Positions 25,489 to 33,331 of a stretch of DNA of 64,000 nt are shown here, in pieces. The first letter of the stretch is position 1. Each line of letters opens with the position of its first letter. The notes below the pieces were generated by a model, which was not told where the DNA came from, did not search any database, and saw only the letters and a list, made by a program, of their open reading frames with translations. The position numbers and the translations under genes are program-made. Source of the DNA: JBJXHC01 sp964538485 (lineage in GTDB: Bacteria > Bacteroidota > Ignavibacteria > UBA10030 > UBA6906); assembly GCA_964538485.1 (NCBI GenBank), contig CAZIHJ010000004.1, forward strand, positions 1 to 64,000, written 5' to 3'.

Positions 25489-26853
25489 ATGAATGCATCA
25501 TCGAAAGCCCGGGTACTCATTCTCGGCGGAGGATTTGGCGGCCTTTATGCAGCCCTGGAACTCGAGAAGACCATCGCCAGAGATCCGAATGTGGAGATCA
25601 CGCTTATCAACAGGGAAAACTACATTCTCTTCACTCCAATGTTGCACGAAGTAGCTGCAAGCGACCTCGACATCACTCATATCGTCAATCCCATCCGCAA
25701 GCTTCTCAAACGTATTCGCTTTTTCCATGGCGAAGTTGAATCAATCGACCTGGTCGGGAAACGCGTTGTCGCCACCCACGGGAATGAACACCATGACCAT
25801 GAACTCGAGTATGATCACCTCGTGATTGCGCTCGGATCTGAAACCAACTTCCACAACCTCCCCGGCAAGGACAATGCCGTCACGATGAAGTCTCTTGGCG
25901 ACGCCATACATTTGAGAAACCGCATTATCGAGAACCTTGAAGCTGCTGATTTTGAGTGCTTCCCGGATATTCGTGAGCCCCTGTTGACCGTCGTCGTGGC
26001 AGGAGGAGGATTTGCCGGTGTTGAAACAATTGCTTCCGTCAACGATTTCATGCGTGAAGCGCTCAGATTCTACCCTCATCTCAACGAGAAGATGCTCCGA
26101 CTTGTGCTTGTCCATTCCGGTATGGTCATTCTGCCTGAACTTGGAGACAAACTGGGGACGTACGCGCAACGGAAGCTTGCTCAACGCAACGTGGAGATTA
26201 GAACAAATGCGCGCGTGAAATCATTCACTCATTCAATTGTCGAACTGAGCGATGGATCGACAATCAAGGCTGACACGCTTATATGGACGGCAGGAACGTC
26301 ACCCTGCGCTCTCCTAGAAACACTCCCATGCACAAAAGACCATGGGCGAATTGTGGTCAATAAGTTCCTGGAAGTTGACGGATTCCCGGGAGTGTGGGCT
26401 CTCGGCGACTGCGCGCTTGTCTCCGATCCATACACCGGAAAACCGTATCCTCCAACAGCCCAACATGCGTTGCGACAGGGGGAAGTCGTTGGACGGAACA
26501 TCGTGGCCAGGGTCCGCGGGACTCAAAAGAGGCCGTTCACATTTAAGACAATTGGTGCACTTGCGACGATCGGGAGAAGAACCGGCGTCGCCCAGATCTT
26601 CGGGTTCAATTTCTCCGGTTTCATTGCCTGGTGGATGTGGCGAACAATTTATCTGAGCAAACTTCCTCGCTTCGAAAAGAAGGTCCGGGTTGCGCTGGAT
26701 TGGACGTTGGATCTTCTTTTCTCAAAAGACCTCGTGAAGTTCGAGACGGTCAGGGCAAGGGCCGTTTCCAGTCCACACGATCAAGGTGAAGACCACAGTG
26801 TGGCAACAAGACCTTCAAGATCGTCCGCAAGCCGTGCAACTGTCGAGGTGTAA
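25489..26853 (+). CDS. ndh: Type II NADH dehydrogenase-like FAD oxidoreductase
   Basis: The 454-residue flavoprotein has an FAD Rossmann motif (LILGGGFGGLYAALELE, near residue 8), a second NADH motif (VVVAGGGFAGVETIA, near 165) and the late FAD motif VWALGDCA. The C-terminus has aromatic and basic amphipathic stretches (FIAWWMWRTIYLSKLPRFEKK) typical of NDH-2 membrane attachment. It would move electrons from NADH to quinone without pumping protons. GAGG precedes the ATG. It stands alone between the msr pair and the spondin gene. Confidence 0.88.
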   Translation: MNASSKARVLILGGGFGGLYAALELEKTIARDPNVEITLINRENYILFTPMLHEVAASDLDITHIVNPIRKLLKRIRFFHGEVESIDLVGKRVVATHGNEHHDHELEYDHLVIALGSETNFHNLPGKDNAVTMKSLGDAIHLRNRIIENLEAADFECFPDIREPLLTVVVAGGGFAGVETIASVNDFMREALRFYPHLNEKMLRLVLVHSGMVILPELGDKLGTYAQRKLAQRNVEIRTNARVKSFTHSIVELSDGSTIKADTLIWTAGTSPCALLETLPCTKDHGRIVVNKFLEVDGFPGVWALGDCALVSDPYTGKPYPPTAQHALRQGEVVGRNIVARVRGTQKRPFTFKTIGALATIGRRTGVAQIFGFNFSGFIAWWMWRTIYLSKLPRFEKKVRVALDWTLDLLFSKDLVKFETVRARAVSSPHDQGEDHSVATRPSRSSASRATVEV

Positions 26854-26991
26854 GGGGATAATGATTCTATCTCTTGACTACAGATTCGTGACAATTCGAA
26901 CCTATCTTGTGTCCAGGTTTTGCAACACGGTTGCCTTTACACAATGTTGGCAACACAATTTACCAACCATCAAATCAATAGGAGGTTCAAT

Positions 26992-27720
26992 ATGGTTCGT
27001 CTTACATCCATCGTGGCGATCGTTACTTTGGCGCTGGGGCTCTCAATTGAGTCACAAGCGGCAAGCAAAGTTCGTTTCAAGGTCCGTTACGAGAATATTA
27101 CCACGGGCGAGATTCTGAAAAGTTCAACCGGCAAGACAGCTCCTCTTGCCGTGGCACCCGGACTTTGGGTTGTCGGCACCATCAACGCACCGATTTTCAA
27201 GACCGGCGAAAAGGAATGGGGTCATGGTCTGGAGTCGCTTGCAGAAGACGGTGATCCGTCAAAGCAGGCAGATTTCTGTAGGACCCACAAAGGTGTCGTG
27301 GCTGCGGGTGCATACAACACGCCAATGGGCGCCACAATGCCCGGCCCGATCACTCCCGGCAATGCATTTGAGTTTACGTTCGAGGCTACTCAAGGGCAAA
27401 AACTGTTTCTCGCCAACATGTGGGGACAATCGAACGACCTGTTCTACAGCACAAACGAGCTGGGCATAGATCTCTTCGATGCAAAGGACAGACCACTGAG
27501 CGGCGATATCACGAACAATCTATTCCTGTACGACGCAGGCACGGAAGTCAACGAAGAGCCCGGATTCGGTCCAAACCAGGGCCCGCGTCAAAGTGGCCCG
27601 AACACCGGAGTGGTTGAAAACGGTGTCGTCCGTCCGGTGTTGGACCCTTACGTGTATCCGACGGTCGCCGGAACGATCCGGGTGACCATTACCCCCGAGG
27701 CGTCTCTCGGGGCGAAGTAA
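26992..27720 (+). CDS. Secreted spondin-domain protein
   Basis: The 242-residue protein has a signal peptide (cleavage near SQAA) and a spondin domain: VRYENITTGEIL, LAVAPGLWVV, LESLAEDGDPS and AFEFTFEATQGQKLFLANMWGQSNDLFYS. Spondin domains are known from animal matrix proteins and from secreted bacterial proteins of unknown function. GGAGG lies seven bases before the chosen ATG. It is followed by a structured spacer and then the tandem DM13 gene; in animals spondin and DM13 also occur in the same class of extracellular proteins. Confidence 0.87.
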   Translation: MVRLTSIVAIVTLALGLSIESQAASKVRFKVRYENITTGEILKSSTGKTAPLAVAPGLWVVGTINAPIFKTGEKEWGHGLESLAEDGDPSKQADFCRTHKGVVAAGAYNTPMGATMPGPITPGNAFEFTFEATQGQKLFLANMWGQSNDLFYSTNELGIDLFDAKDRPLSGDITNNLFLYDAGTEVNEEPGFGPNQGPRQSGPNTGVVENGVVRPVLDPYVYPTVAGTIRVTITPEASLGAK

Positions 27721-27725
27721 CACCG

Positions 27726-27794
27726 GTTTGTTAGCTAACAAACTATCAGGAGTCGGAGTTTGAAGGTGGGCGGCTCTGGCTCCTGATAACAAAC
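27726..27794 (+). other. Large nested hairpin between the spondin and DM13 genes
   Basis: TATCAGGAGTCGGAG (27744-27758) pairs with CTCTGGCTCCTGATA (27774-27788) over 15 positions counting two G-U pairs. The 18-base palindrome GTTTGTTAG/CTAACAAAC (27726-27743) precedes it, and its left arm can pair instead with TAACAAAC at 27787-27794. It ends 34 bases before the next start. It could be a processing site, an attenuator or an mRNA stabiliser. Confidence 0.5.
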
Positions 27795-27828
27795 AAAACA
27801 TTCAAATATGAAATGGAGGATATACAAC

Positions 27829-28686
27829 ATGAGCAGGAAATCATTATTGATCGTTCTCGGATTGGTTGTCGCTTCAATCGGCTGGTATGCCTTTCGTCCC
27901 GAACGACTCTTCATCAACGAAGAAGTGAACGAAAGCTTCCCGGCAGTGGGGGTACAGAACTCGAACATGCCTGAACCGCTTTCGTATGGCATGTTCCGTG
28001 GAGTCGCACACGATGCACGCGGCACGGCAACAATCTACAAGCTTGCGGATGGCAAGCGCGTTCTTCGGTTCACGGATTTCGAGACATCAAATGGCCCCGA
28101 CCTTAACGTGTACCTGGTCGCGGCAGAGGATGCCAGGGACAACGAGACGGTAACAAAGACCGGCTTCATTCAGCTTGGGTCAATCAAGGGTAACAAGGGA
28201 GATCAGAACTACGATGTTCCAGCCGACATTGACCTCAACAAGTACAAAGCTGTCACCATTTGGTGCCGACGGTTCGGAGTGAATTTCGCCACGGCTCCTT
28301 TGATGGTAAAGAACGCAGAGCCTGTTGTTGTCTCCCAAGGCAACTTTCACGGGGTCTCCCACGAGACAAGGGGCACGGCATCAATCTACAAATTGGCAGA
28401 TGGCAAAAAGGTGCTCCGTTTGACCGGGTTCGAGACTTCCAATGGTCCTGATGTGCAAGTATATCTCGGATACGCGCAGGATGCGAACGACGATGAGACT
28501 GTGACACGGGCCGGTTTCTACCACCTCGCAGCTCTCAAAGGAAACAAGGGCGACCAGAACTATGAGATTCCCGGAGCCGTGGAGCTTGGCAAGGTGAAAT
28601 CTGTGACCGTTTGGTGCAAACGGTTCGGGAAGAACTTCGGCACTGCCCCGCTGACCTCGACATCTCAGAAGCTGGCGTCCATGTAG
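27829..28686 (+). CDS. Membrane-anchored protein with two DM13 domains
   Basis: The 285-residue protein begins with a membrane helix or uncleaved signal (LLIVLGLVVASIGWYAF) and contains two DM13 domains, about 50-160 and 168-275. Both carry GTA.IYKLADGK..LR.T.FETSNGPD and end with the conserved cysteine in TIWCRRFG and TVWCKRFG. DM13 has been proposed as an electron-transfer or redox domain through this Cys. GGAGG precedes the chosen ATG; an ATG seven codons earlier is less likely. It lies between the spondin and GMC genes. Confidence 0.85.
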   Translation: MSRKSLLIVLGLVVASIGWYAFRPERLFINEEVNESFPAVGVQNSNMPEPLSYGMFRGVAHDARGTATIYKLADGKRVLRFTDFETSNGPDLNVYLVAAEDARDNETVTKTGFIQLGSIKGNKGDQNYDVPADIDLNKYKAVTIWCRRFGVNFATAPLMVKNAEPVVVSQGNFHGVSHETRGTASIYKLADGKKVLRLTGFETSNGPDVQVYLGYAQDANDDETVTRAGFYHLAALKGNKGDQNYEIPGAVELGKVKSVTVWCKRFGKNFGTAPLTSTSQKLASM

Positions 28687-28769
28687 CAGGAACCCACAAC
28701 GAGGACAAAGACAGTAGTAGTACCTCCATATGGGAACCTGTCTAGCCCTTGGACGGCGGGGATGCAACC

Positions 28770-28803
28770 AGCCGCAGATTCAAGCAATCTGCGGCTTTGG
28801 CTT
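28770..28803 (+). terminator. Terminator after the DM13 gene
   Basis: AGCCGCAGATT (28770-28780) and AATCTGCGGCT (28786-28796) form a perfect 11-pair stem with a five-base loop, followed by TTGGCTTTCTTC. It ends the spondin-DM13 transcript. Confidence 0.75.
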
Positions 28804-28916
28804 TCTTCAATATCTGAGGTATGCCGCTTTGAGATGTTTTATTCTCCCATGACCATTTCGTGACTTTTGTTGGCCACATTGTCGACACTTCATTTTTATA
28901 CTATCTGGAGATTGAC

Positions 28917-30527
28917 ATGAACAACCACTACGACGTCATCATCATCGGGACAGGTGCGGGCGGAGGAACACTGGCATACGCATTGGCCTCAAGCGGAAAG
29001 AAGATCCTCCTCATCGAGCGTGGTGGCTACGTGCCACGGGAAAAGGATAATTGGAGTACAAAGGCTGTCAACCAGGATGCGCGGTATAATACGAAGGAAA
29101 CCTGGCGCGACAAGGATGGCAGGACGCTGCATCCACACACGAATTACTACGTCGGTGGAAACACCAAGTTCTATGGCGCGGCGTTGTTTCGTTTGCGTGA
29201 AGAGGATTTTGGAGAAGTGAAGCACCATGGTGGCGTCTCCCCCTCCTGGCCAATTCCCTACAAAGAAATGGAGCCGTACTACACGCAAGCTGAAGAGCTG
29301 TATCATGTACATGGTGAACGCGGGGTTGACCCTACAGACCCCTGGGCGAGTGCACCCTATCCGTACGCGGCAGTGAGTCACGAACCCCGAATGCAACAGC
29401 TTAGTGATGACTGGAAGAAGCTCGGACTCAACCCGTTTCACGTACCTCTCGGTATCATGCTTGATGAGAAGAATACGCAGAAGAGTCCTTGCATTCGCTG
29501 TAACACATGCGATGGCCATCCGTGTTTGATCTACGCCAAATCCGACGCACAGGTTCTCTGTGTCGATCCGGCCCTGCAATATCAGAATGTTACGTTGCTG
29601 ACCAATGCACTCGTGAAGAAGCTCGAGACAAACGACTCGGGTACCGAAGTAACCAGTGTTGTGGTGGAAATCGCCGGGATGACCTCAAAGTATTCGGGCG
29701 ACATCGTTGTGTCCTCTGCCGGTGCAATCAATTCTGCAGCATTGCTTCTGCGCTCTGCAAACACCAAGCACCCTTACGGTCTGGCTAATGGTTCAGGCGT
29801 CGTTGGACGATACTACATGGGACATGTCAACTCAGTATTGATGGCTATTGCGAAGTGTCCAAACCCTACAATTTTTCAGAAAACTCTGGCTCTTAACGAT
29901 TTCTATTTTGGGTCGAACGAGTGGCAGCACCCGATGGGGCATATTTCGTTCGTTGGTAAACTGGACAAGGACACTCTAAAAGCAGGTGCACCGGCAATTG
30001 CTCCTGGATTCGTGCTCGAAACAATGGCTGAGCACTCGCTCGACTTCTGGCTGACGTCAGAGGACTTGCCTGATCCGAATAATCGTGTGTCTCTTGATCG
30101 TGAGGGGAACATCGTTCTGACTTACACACCGAATAATGAAGAAGGCCATAAGCGTCTTACGGCCAAGCTGAAAGAAATTATGAAGCAACAGAGAGCCTGC
30201 CCGGTTCATGGAAACGAATGTCACCAGGGATTATTTGCCCGCAATCTCTACGCCGGTCAGCGCATTCCGTTGGCCGGAGTCGCACACCAGAACGGCACGA
30301 TCCGTTTCGGTAATGATCCGAAAACATCAGCTCTCGACCCGAACTGCAAAGCGCACGAATTGGACAACCTCTACGTCGTGGATGCGAGTTTCTTTCCATC
30401 GAGTGGGGCCGTGAACCCGGCACTCACGATCATGGCGAACGCGTTGCGGGTGGCGGAGCATTTGAAGGAACGGATGGGTGTGCGTGAGGCATCGAGGAAG
30501 CCTGAGCCCGCAACAGTGATGGCCTGA
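28917..30527 (+). CDS. GMC-family FAD oxidoreductase
   Basis: The 536-residue enzyme has the N-terminal FAD motif DVIIIGTGAGGGTLAYALA and the GMC C-terminal signature LYVVDASFFPSSGAVNPALT with the catalytic-site Asn, and GVAHQNGT upstream of it. A cysteine-rich insert CIRCNTCDGHPC near the middle is typical of bacterial sugar/alcohol dehydrogenase members that pass electrons to carriers. No signal peptide is visible. TGGAG lies seven bases before the start. It probably oxidises a sugar or alcohol; the product lactone would suit the SMP-30 proteins upstream, though that link is inferred. Confidence 0.88.
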   Translation: MNNHYDVIIIGTGAGGGTLAYALASSGKKILLIERGGYVPREKDNWSTKAVNQDARYNTKETWRDKDGRTLHPHTNYYVGGNTKFYGAALFRLREEDFGEVKHHGGVSPSWPIPYKEMEPYYTQAEELYHVHGERGVDPTDPWASAPYPYAAVSHEPRMQQLSDDWKKLGLNPFHVPLGIMLDEKNTQKSPCIRCNTCDGHPCLIYAKSDAQVLCVDPALQYQNVTLLTNALVKKLETNDSGTEVTSVVVEIAGMTSKYSGDIVVSSAGAINSAALLLRSANTKHPYGLANGSGVVGRYYMGHVNSVLMAIAKCPNPTIFQKTLALNDFYFGSNEWQHPMGHISFVGKLDKDTLKAGAPAIAPGFVLETMAEHSLDFWLTSEDLPDPNNRVSLDREGNIVLTYTPNNEEGHKRLTAKLKEIMKQQRACPVHGNECHQGLFARNLYAGQRIPLAGVAHQNGTIRFGNDPKTSALDPNCKAHELDNLYVVDASFFPSSGAVNPALTIMANALRVAEHLKERMGVREASRKPEPATVMA

Positions 30528-30584
30528 CGAATCACAGGACGGATCGCCGCCCGCCTGACCGGACGGGGAGGAATCGTCCCATGC

Positions 30585-31178
30585 ATGAATTCCAAGAAGA
30601 ACAAGCCCATGGAAACAACAAGATCTCTCTTCATCCCCGTTATTCTTGGCACGCCACGCCAGGGACGAATGAGTGAGCATGTGGCAACGCTCCTCATCTC
30701 CGAGGTCGCCAAATTTCCGGGCGTGGAGACCGAATTGATCGACGTGAGGAATATACCATTGACCGTGAACGGAGCAGGTGAGGACATCAAGGATCCTCAA
30801 TTCTCTGCCCAGTGCAATCGAGCCGATGCGTTCATCATCATCGCACCAGAGTACAACCACGGCTATCCCGGATTGCTGAAGCACGTCCTCGATACGAATC
30901 TGAAAGAATATATCCACAAGGCAGTCGGTATCGTCGGGGTGTCGGCGGGACCATTTGGAGGCACGCGTGTTGTGCAAAACCTTCTGCCGGTCATGCGAGA
31001 GCTTGGCTTGGTGACGATCTTTTGGGATGGCAACTTTTCCCAGGTGCAGAAGGCATTCGACGCATCCGGAAAGCTCCTCGATCAGGCATATCCGCGACGG
31101 CTGGAGAAGTTCATCAAGGAGTTGATCTGGATGGGAACAGTGTTGCGGTACGGGCGGGAGACTGTATCAATCCAGTAG
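30585..31178 (+). CDS. NADPH-dependent FMN reductase-like flavodoxin-fold protein
   Basis: The 197-residue protein has the flavodoxin-like fold: IPVILGTPRQGRMSEHVA for the FMN phosphate, and APEYNHGYPGLLKHVLD, the hallmark of the NADPH-dependent FMN reductase/chromate reductase group. It would reduce flavins, quinones or metals using NAD(P)H. A GGGGAGGA lies a little far upstream; ATG 30609 is an alternative start. It follows the GMC gene by about 60 bases. Confidence 0.87.
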   Translation: MNSKKNKPMETTRSLFIPVILGTPRQGRMSEHVATLLISEVAKFPGVETELIDVRNIPLTVNGAGEDIKDPQFSAQCNRADAFIIIAPEYNHGYPGLLKHVLDTNLKEYIHKAVGIVGVSAGPFGGTRVVQNLLPVMRELGLVTIFWDGNFSQVQKAFDASGKLLDQAYPRRLEKFIKELIWMGTVLRYGRETVSIQ

Positions 31179-31200
31179 GAAAGAAAACCACAGAGACCTG

Positions 31201-31216
31201 CCTGCCGAACGGCAGG
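31201..31216. repeat. Short inverted repeat CCTGCCG-CGGCAGG
   Basis: CCTGCCG (31201-31207) and CGGCAGG (31210-31216) are perfectly complementary, and the repeat shares ACGGCAGGTA with the terminator at 51473-51497. It may be one of a dispersed hairpin family; only these two copies are seen here. Confidence 0.35.
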
Positions 31217-31240
31217 TACAAAGACAGAGAACAAGATGTC

Positions 31241-31429
31241 ATGAAGACTCACAGACCGAAAATGAAATGCCCTGACTGCGGCATCGATATGAACCAACAC
31301 GCCGAGAAAATCGACTACACTGCAGCCCCGCGTGATCCACAATCGGTTGATCCTGTCCTCGGAGGAGTTATCGAAGAATTCCACTCCTGCCCGAAATGCG
31401 GCGGCAGTGCTTCACGAAGAGGAAACTGA
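31241..31429 (+). CDS. Small zinc-ribbon protein
   Basis: The 62-residue protein has two CxxC knuckles, KCPDCG at residues 9-14 and SCPKCGG near the end, separated by about 35 residues, which is the pattern of a small zinc ribbon. Its second half, GGVIEEFHSCPKCG, resembles other small uncharacterised bacterial zinc-ribbon proteins. It is two bases from the next gene, so they are co-transcribed. Function unknown; nucleic-acid or protein binding is plausible. Confidence 0.65.
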   Translation: MKTHRPKMKCPDCGIDMNQHAEKIDYTAAPRDPQSVDPVLGGVIEEFHSCPKCGGSASRRGN

Positions 31430-31431
31430 CT

Positions 31432-31731
31432 GTGATCGCCACAAAAACTGAAGCAGTAGATCTGCTTACACAGCTTTTCCGGGAGACCGGCAGTGCACAC
31501 CACAAAGCGTTCTCTGCAACCAATGGCGATGACCCCGAGTGGGCTATCTGGTACGCGAAATTCCTGCAGCCGAAGTTGAACGTTCTGTTTTCCACCCAAT
31601 ATACCAAAAGTCAGATCTTGCATCTGCTCCTCCAAGCGGAAAGGAACCGGTCCGCCATTACACCAAACCCGGGTTGGCCGGAGTTCTATGCCCGGCTGTT
31701 TATCAAAGAACTCGATTCTTCCCACAAATAG
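31432..31731 (+). CDS. Conserved-looking small protein of unknown function
   Basis: A GTG start at 31432, two bases after the zinc-ribbon stop, gives a 99-residue soluble protein. It has an aromatic-rich core (DDPEWAIWYAKFLQPKLN and GWPEFYARLFIKEL) and no cysteine or signal peptide. I recognise no family. Coupling to the zinc-ribbon gene suggests a joint function. Confidence 0.6.
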   Translation: MIATKTEAVDLLTQLFRETGSAHHKAFSATNGDDPEWAIWYAKFLQPKLNVLFSTQYTKSQILHLLLQAERNRSAITPNPGWPEFYARLFIKELDSSHK

Positions 31732-31824
31732 TCTCTGCTACCAAATCCTCCATTGCCACGACATTGTTTTGTGAGAACTATCGGTTATCTTCCTCGGAAC
31801 ACCATCACTAGACGGAGAAACGAA

Positions 31825-32835
31825 ATGCAAAGATCCATTCTTCACCGTTTCATCATCCTGATTTCACTCGTCCTGGTCTTTGGGCAGGTGTCCGCGCAAG
31901 CCGTCATTGAGGTTGACGCCATTGGCATGACAGTGAGCGATATGGACCGGGCTATTGACTTCTACTCTAAGGTGTTGACATTTGAGAGAGTATCCGATGT
32001 GGAAGTTTGGGGAGATCAGTACGAGCACCTTCAGGGACTCTTCGGTCTGCGTATGCGTGTCGTTCGAATGCGTCTCGCTGACGAAACCATCGAGCTGACG
32101 GAGTATCTTGCACCCAAGGGACGCCCCTTCCCGATTGATACCAAGAGCAACGATCACTGGTTCCAGCATATTGCCATCGTCGTCAGTGATATGGACAAAG
32201 CATACGCGCGGCTCCGGGAGTTCAAAGTACAGCATGCTTCCTCCGGGCCTCAGCGAATACCTGATTGGAACAAAGGAGCGGCAGGCATTAAGGCATTTTA
32301 TTTCAGGGATCCTGATGGGCACTATCTCGAAGTCATCCACTTCCCTTCCGGGAAAGGCGATCCGAAGTGGCAGGATGCCAACGGCAAGCTCTTCCTCGGC
32401 ATTGACCACACGGCCATTGTCATTGCCAGCACAGACGAGAGCCTGAAGTTTTATCGGGATGAGCTTGGATTGAAAGTCGCAGGCGAAAGCGAGAACTATG
32501 GAACTGAACAGGAACACTTGAACAACGTCTTCGGCGCTCGACTTCTTATCACCGGGTTGCGCGCAGCCCGGGGCCCGGGAATCGAGTTCCTTGAATATCT
32601 CACACCAAGCGGCGGTCGCCCTACACCGGAAGATATCAAGTCCAGCGACATTGCCCACTGGCAAACACGATTGGTTGTAAAAGACATGAACAGCGCATGG
32701 TCTGCAGTTCGTAAATCAAACGGGACGCTCGTCTCACCCGGCCCGGTTGGCTTTCCTGAGTCGAGGCTCGGGTTCTCACAGGGGTTGCTAGTGCGCGATC
32801 CCGACGGTCACGCAATGCTGTTAACTCAACCATAA
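31825..32835 (+). CDS. Secreted two-domain VOC/glyoxalase-fold protein
   Basis: The 336-residue protein has a signal peptide (cleavage near VSAQ) and two VOC modules. The first, about 28-180, holds VIEVDAIGMTVSDMDRAIDFY and DPDGHYLEVI; the second, about 190-335, holds GIDHTAIVIASTDESLKFY and DPDGHAMLL. The possible metal ligands are the His and Glu residues in these strands. The family includes dioxygenases, isomerases and resistance proteins; export is unusual for it. The start at 31825 fits the signal peptide. Confidence 0.8.
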   Translation: MQRSILHRFIILISLVLVFGQVSAQAVIEVDAIGMTVSDMDRAIDFYSKVLTFERVSDVEVWGDQYEHLQGLFGLRMRVVRMRLADETIELTEYLAPKGRPFPIDTKSNDHWFQHIAIVVSDMDKAYARLREFKVQHASSGPQRIPDWNKGAAGIKAFYFRDPDGHYLEVIHFPSGKGDPKWQDANGKLFLGIDHTAIVIASTDESLKFYRDELGLKVAGESENYGTEQEHLNNVFGARLLITGLRAARGPGIEFLEYLTPSGGRPTPEDIKSSDIAHWQTRLVVKDMNSAWSAVRKSNGTLVSPGPVGFPESRLGFSQGLLVRDPDGHAMLLTQP

Positions 32836-32860
32836 CACAACCTACTTCAAGGATCGAATT

Positions 32861-33331
32861 ATGCTGACTTCAAAGACTGTTGCAGGATTTCTCCTTACGG
32901 CGGTATTCATGTTTTCCAATGTCATGCCGGACGCTACGGCGTCCGCAGGCATTGATCCGGTGAACAAGGGTGAGGATGGAGAAGCAATACACGGCTACGA
33001 CGCTGTTGCATACTTTACTGAAGGCAAGCCTGTTCGCGGAGATGAAGCCTATGCACACGAGTGGATGGGCGCCACGTGGTATTTCTCAAGCGATGCAAAC
33101 AAGGTATTGTTCATCAAAGAGCCGAACAAGTACACGCCGCAGTACGGCGGCTATTGTGCGTATGCAGTCGGCAACAACTATACAGCGAATGGCGATCCGA
33201 TTGCCTGGTCCATTGTTGACAACAAACTCTATCTCAACTACAACAAGAAAGTCAGAGAGATGTGGTCGAAGGACAAGTCTGACCTCATCAGGAAGGGAGA
33301 TGCCAATTGGCCGGGGTTGCTCAAGAGATGA
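32861..33331 (+). CDS. Secreted YHS-domain protein
   Basis: The 156-residue protein has a signal peptide (cleavage near ATAS) and a YHS domain with IHGYDAVAYFTEGKPVRG, WYFSSDANKVLFIKEPNKYTP and YGGYCAYAV. YHS domains are small metal-associated modules often found with copper or redox proteins. The stop overlaps the start of the subtilisin gene as ATGA, so the two are translationally coupled, which is odd because one protein is exported and the other lacks a signal peptide. Confidence 0.85.
   Translation: MLTSKTVAGFLLTAVFMFSNVMPDATASAGIDPVNKGEDGEAIHGYDAVAYFTEGKPVRGDEAYAHEWMGATWYFSSDANKVLFIKEPNKYTPQYGGYCAYAVGNNYTANGDPIAWSIVDNKLYLNYNKKVREMWSKDKSDLIRKGDANWPGLLKR

Noticed and set aside
31864..32664. 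266-codon minus-strand frame
   Set aside because: It is antisense to the VOC protein, whose two domains are clearly coding on the plus strand.
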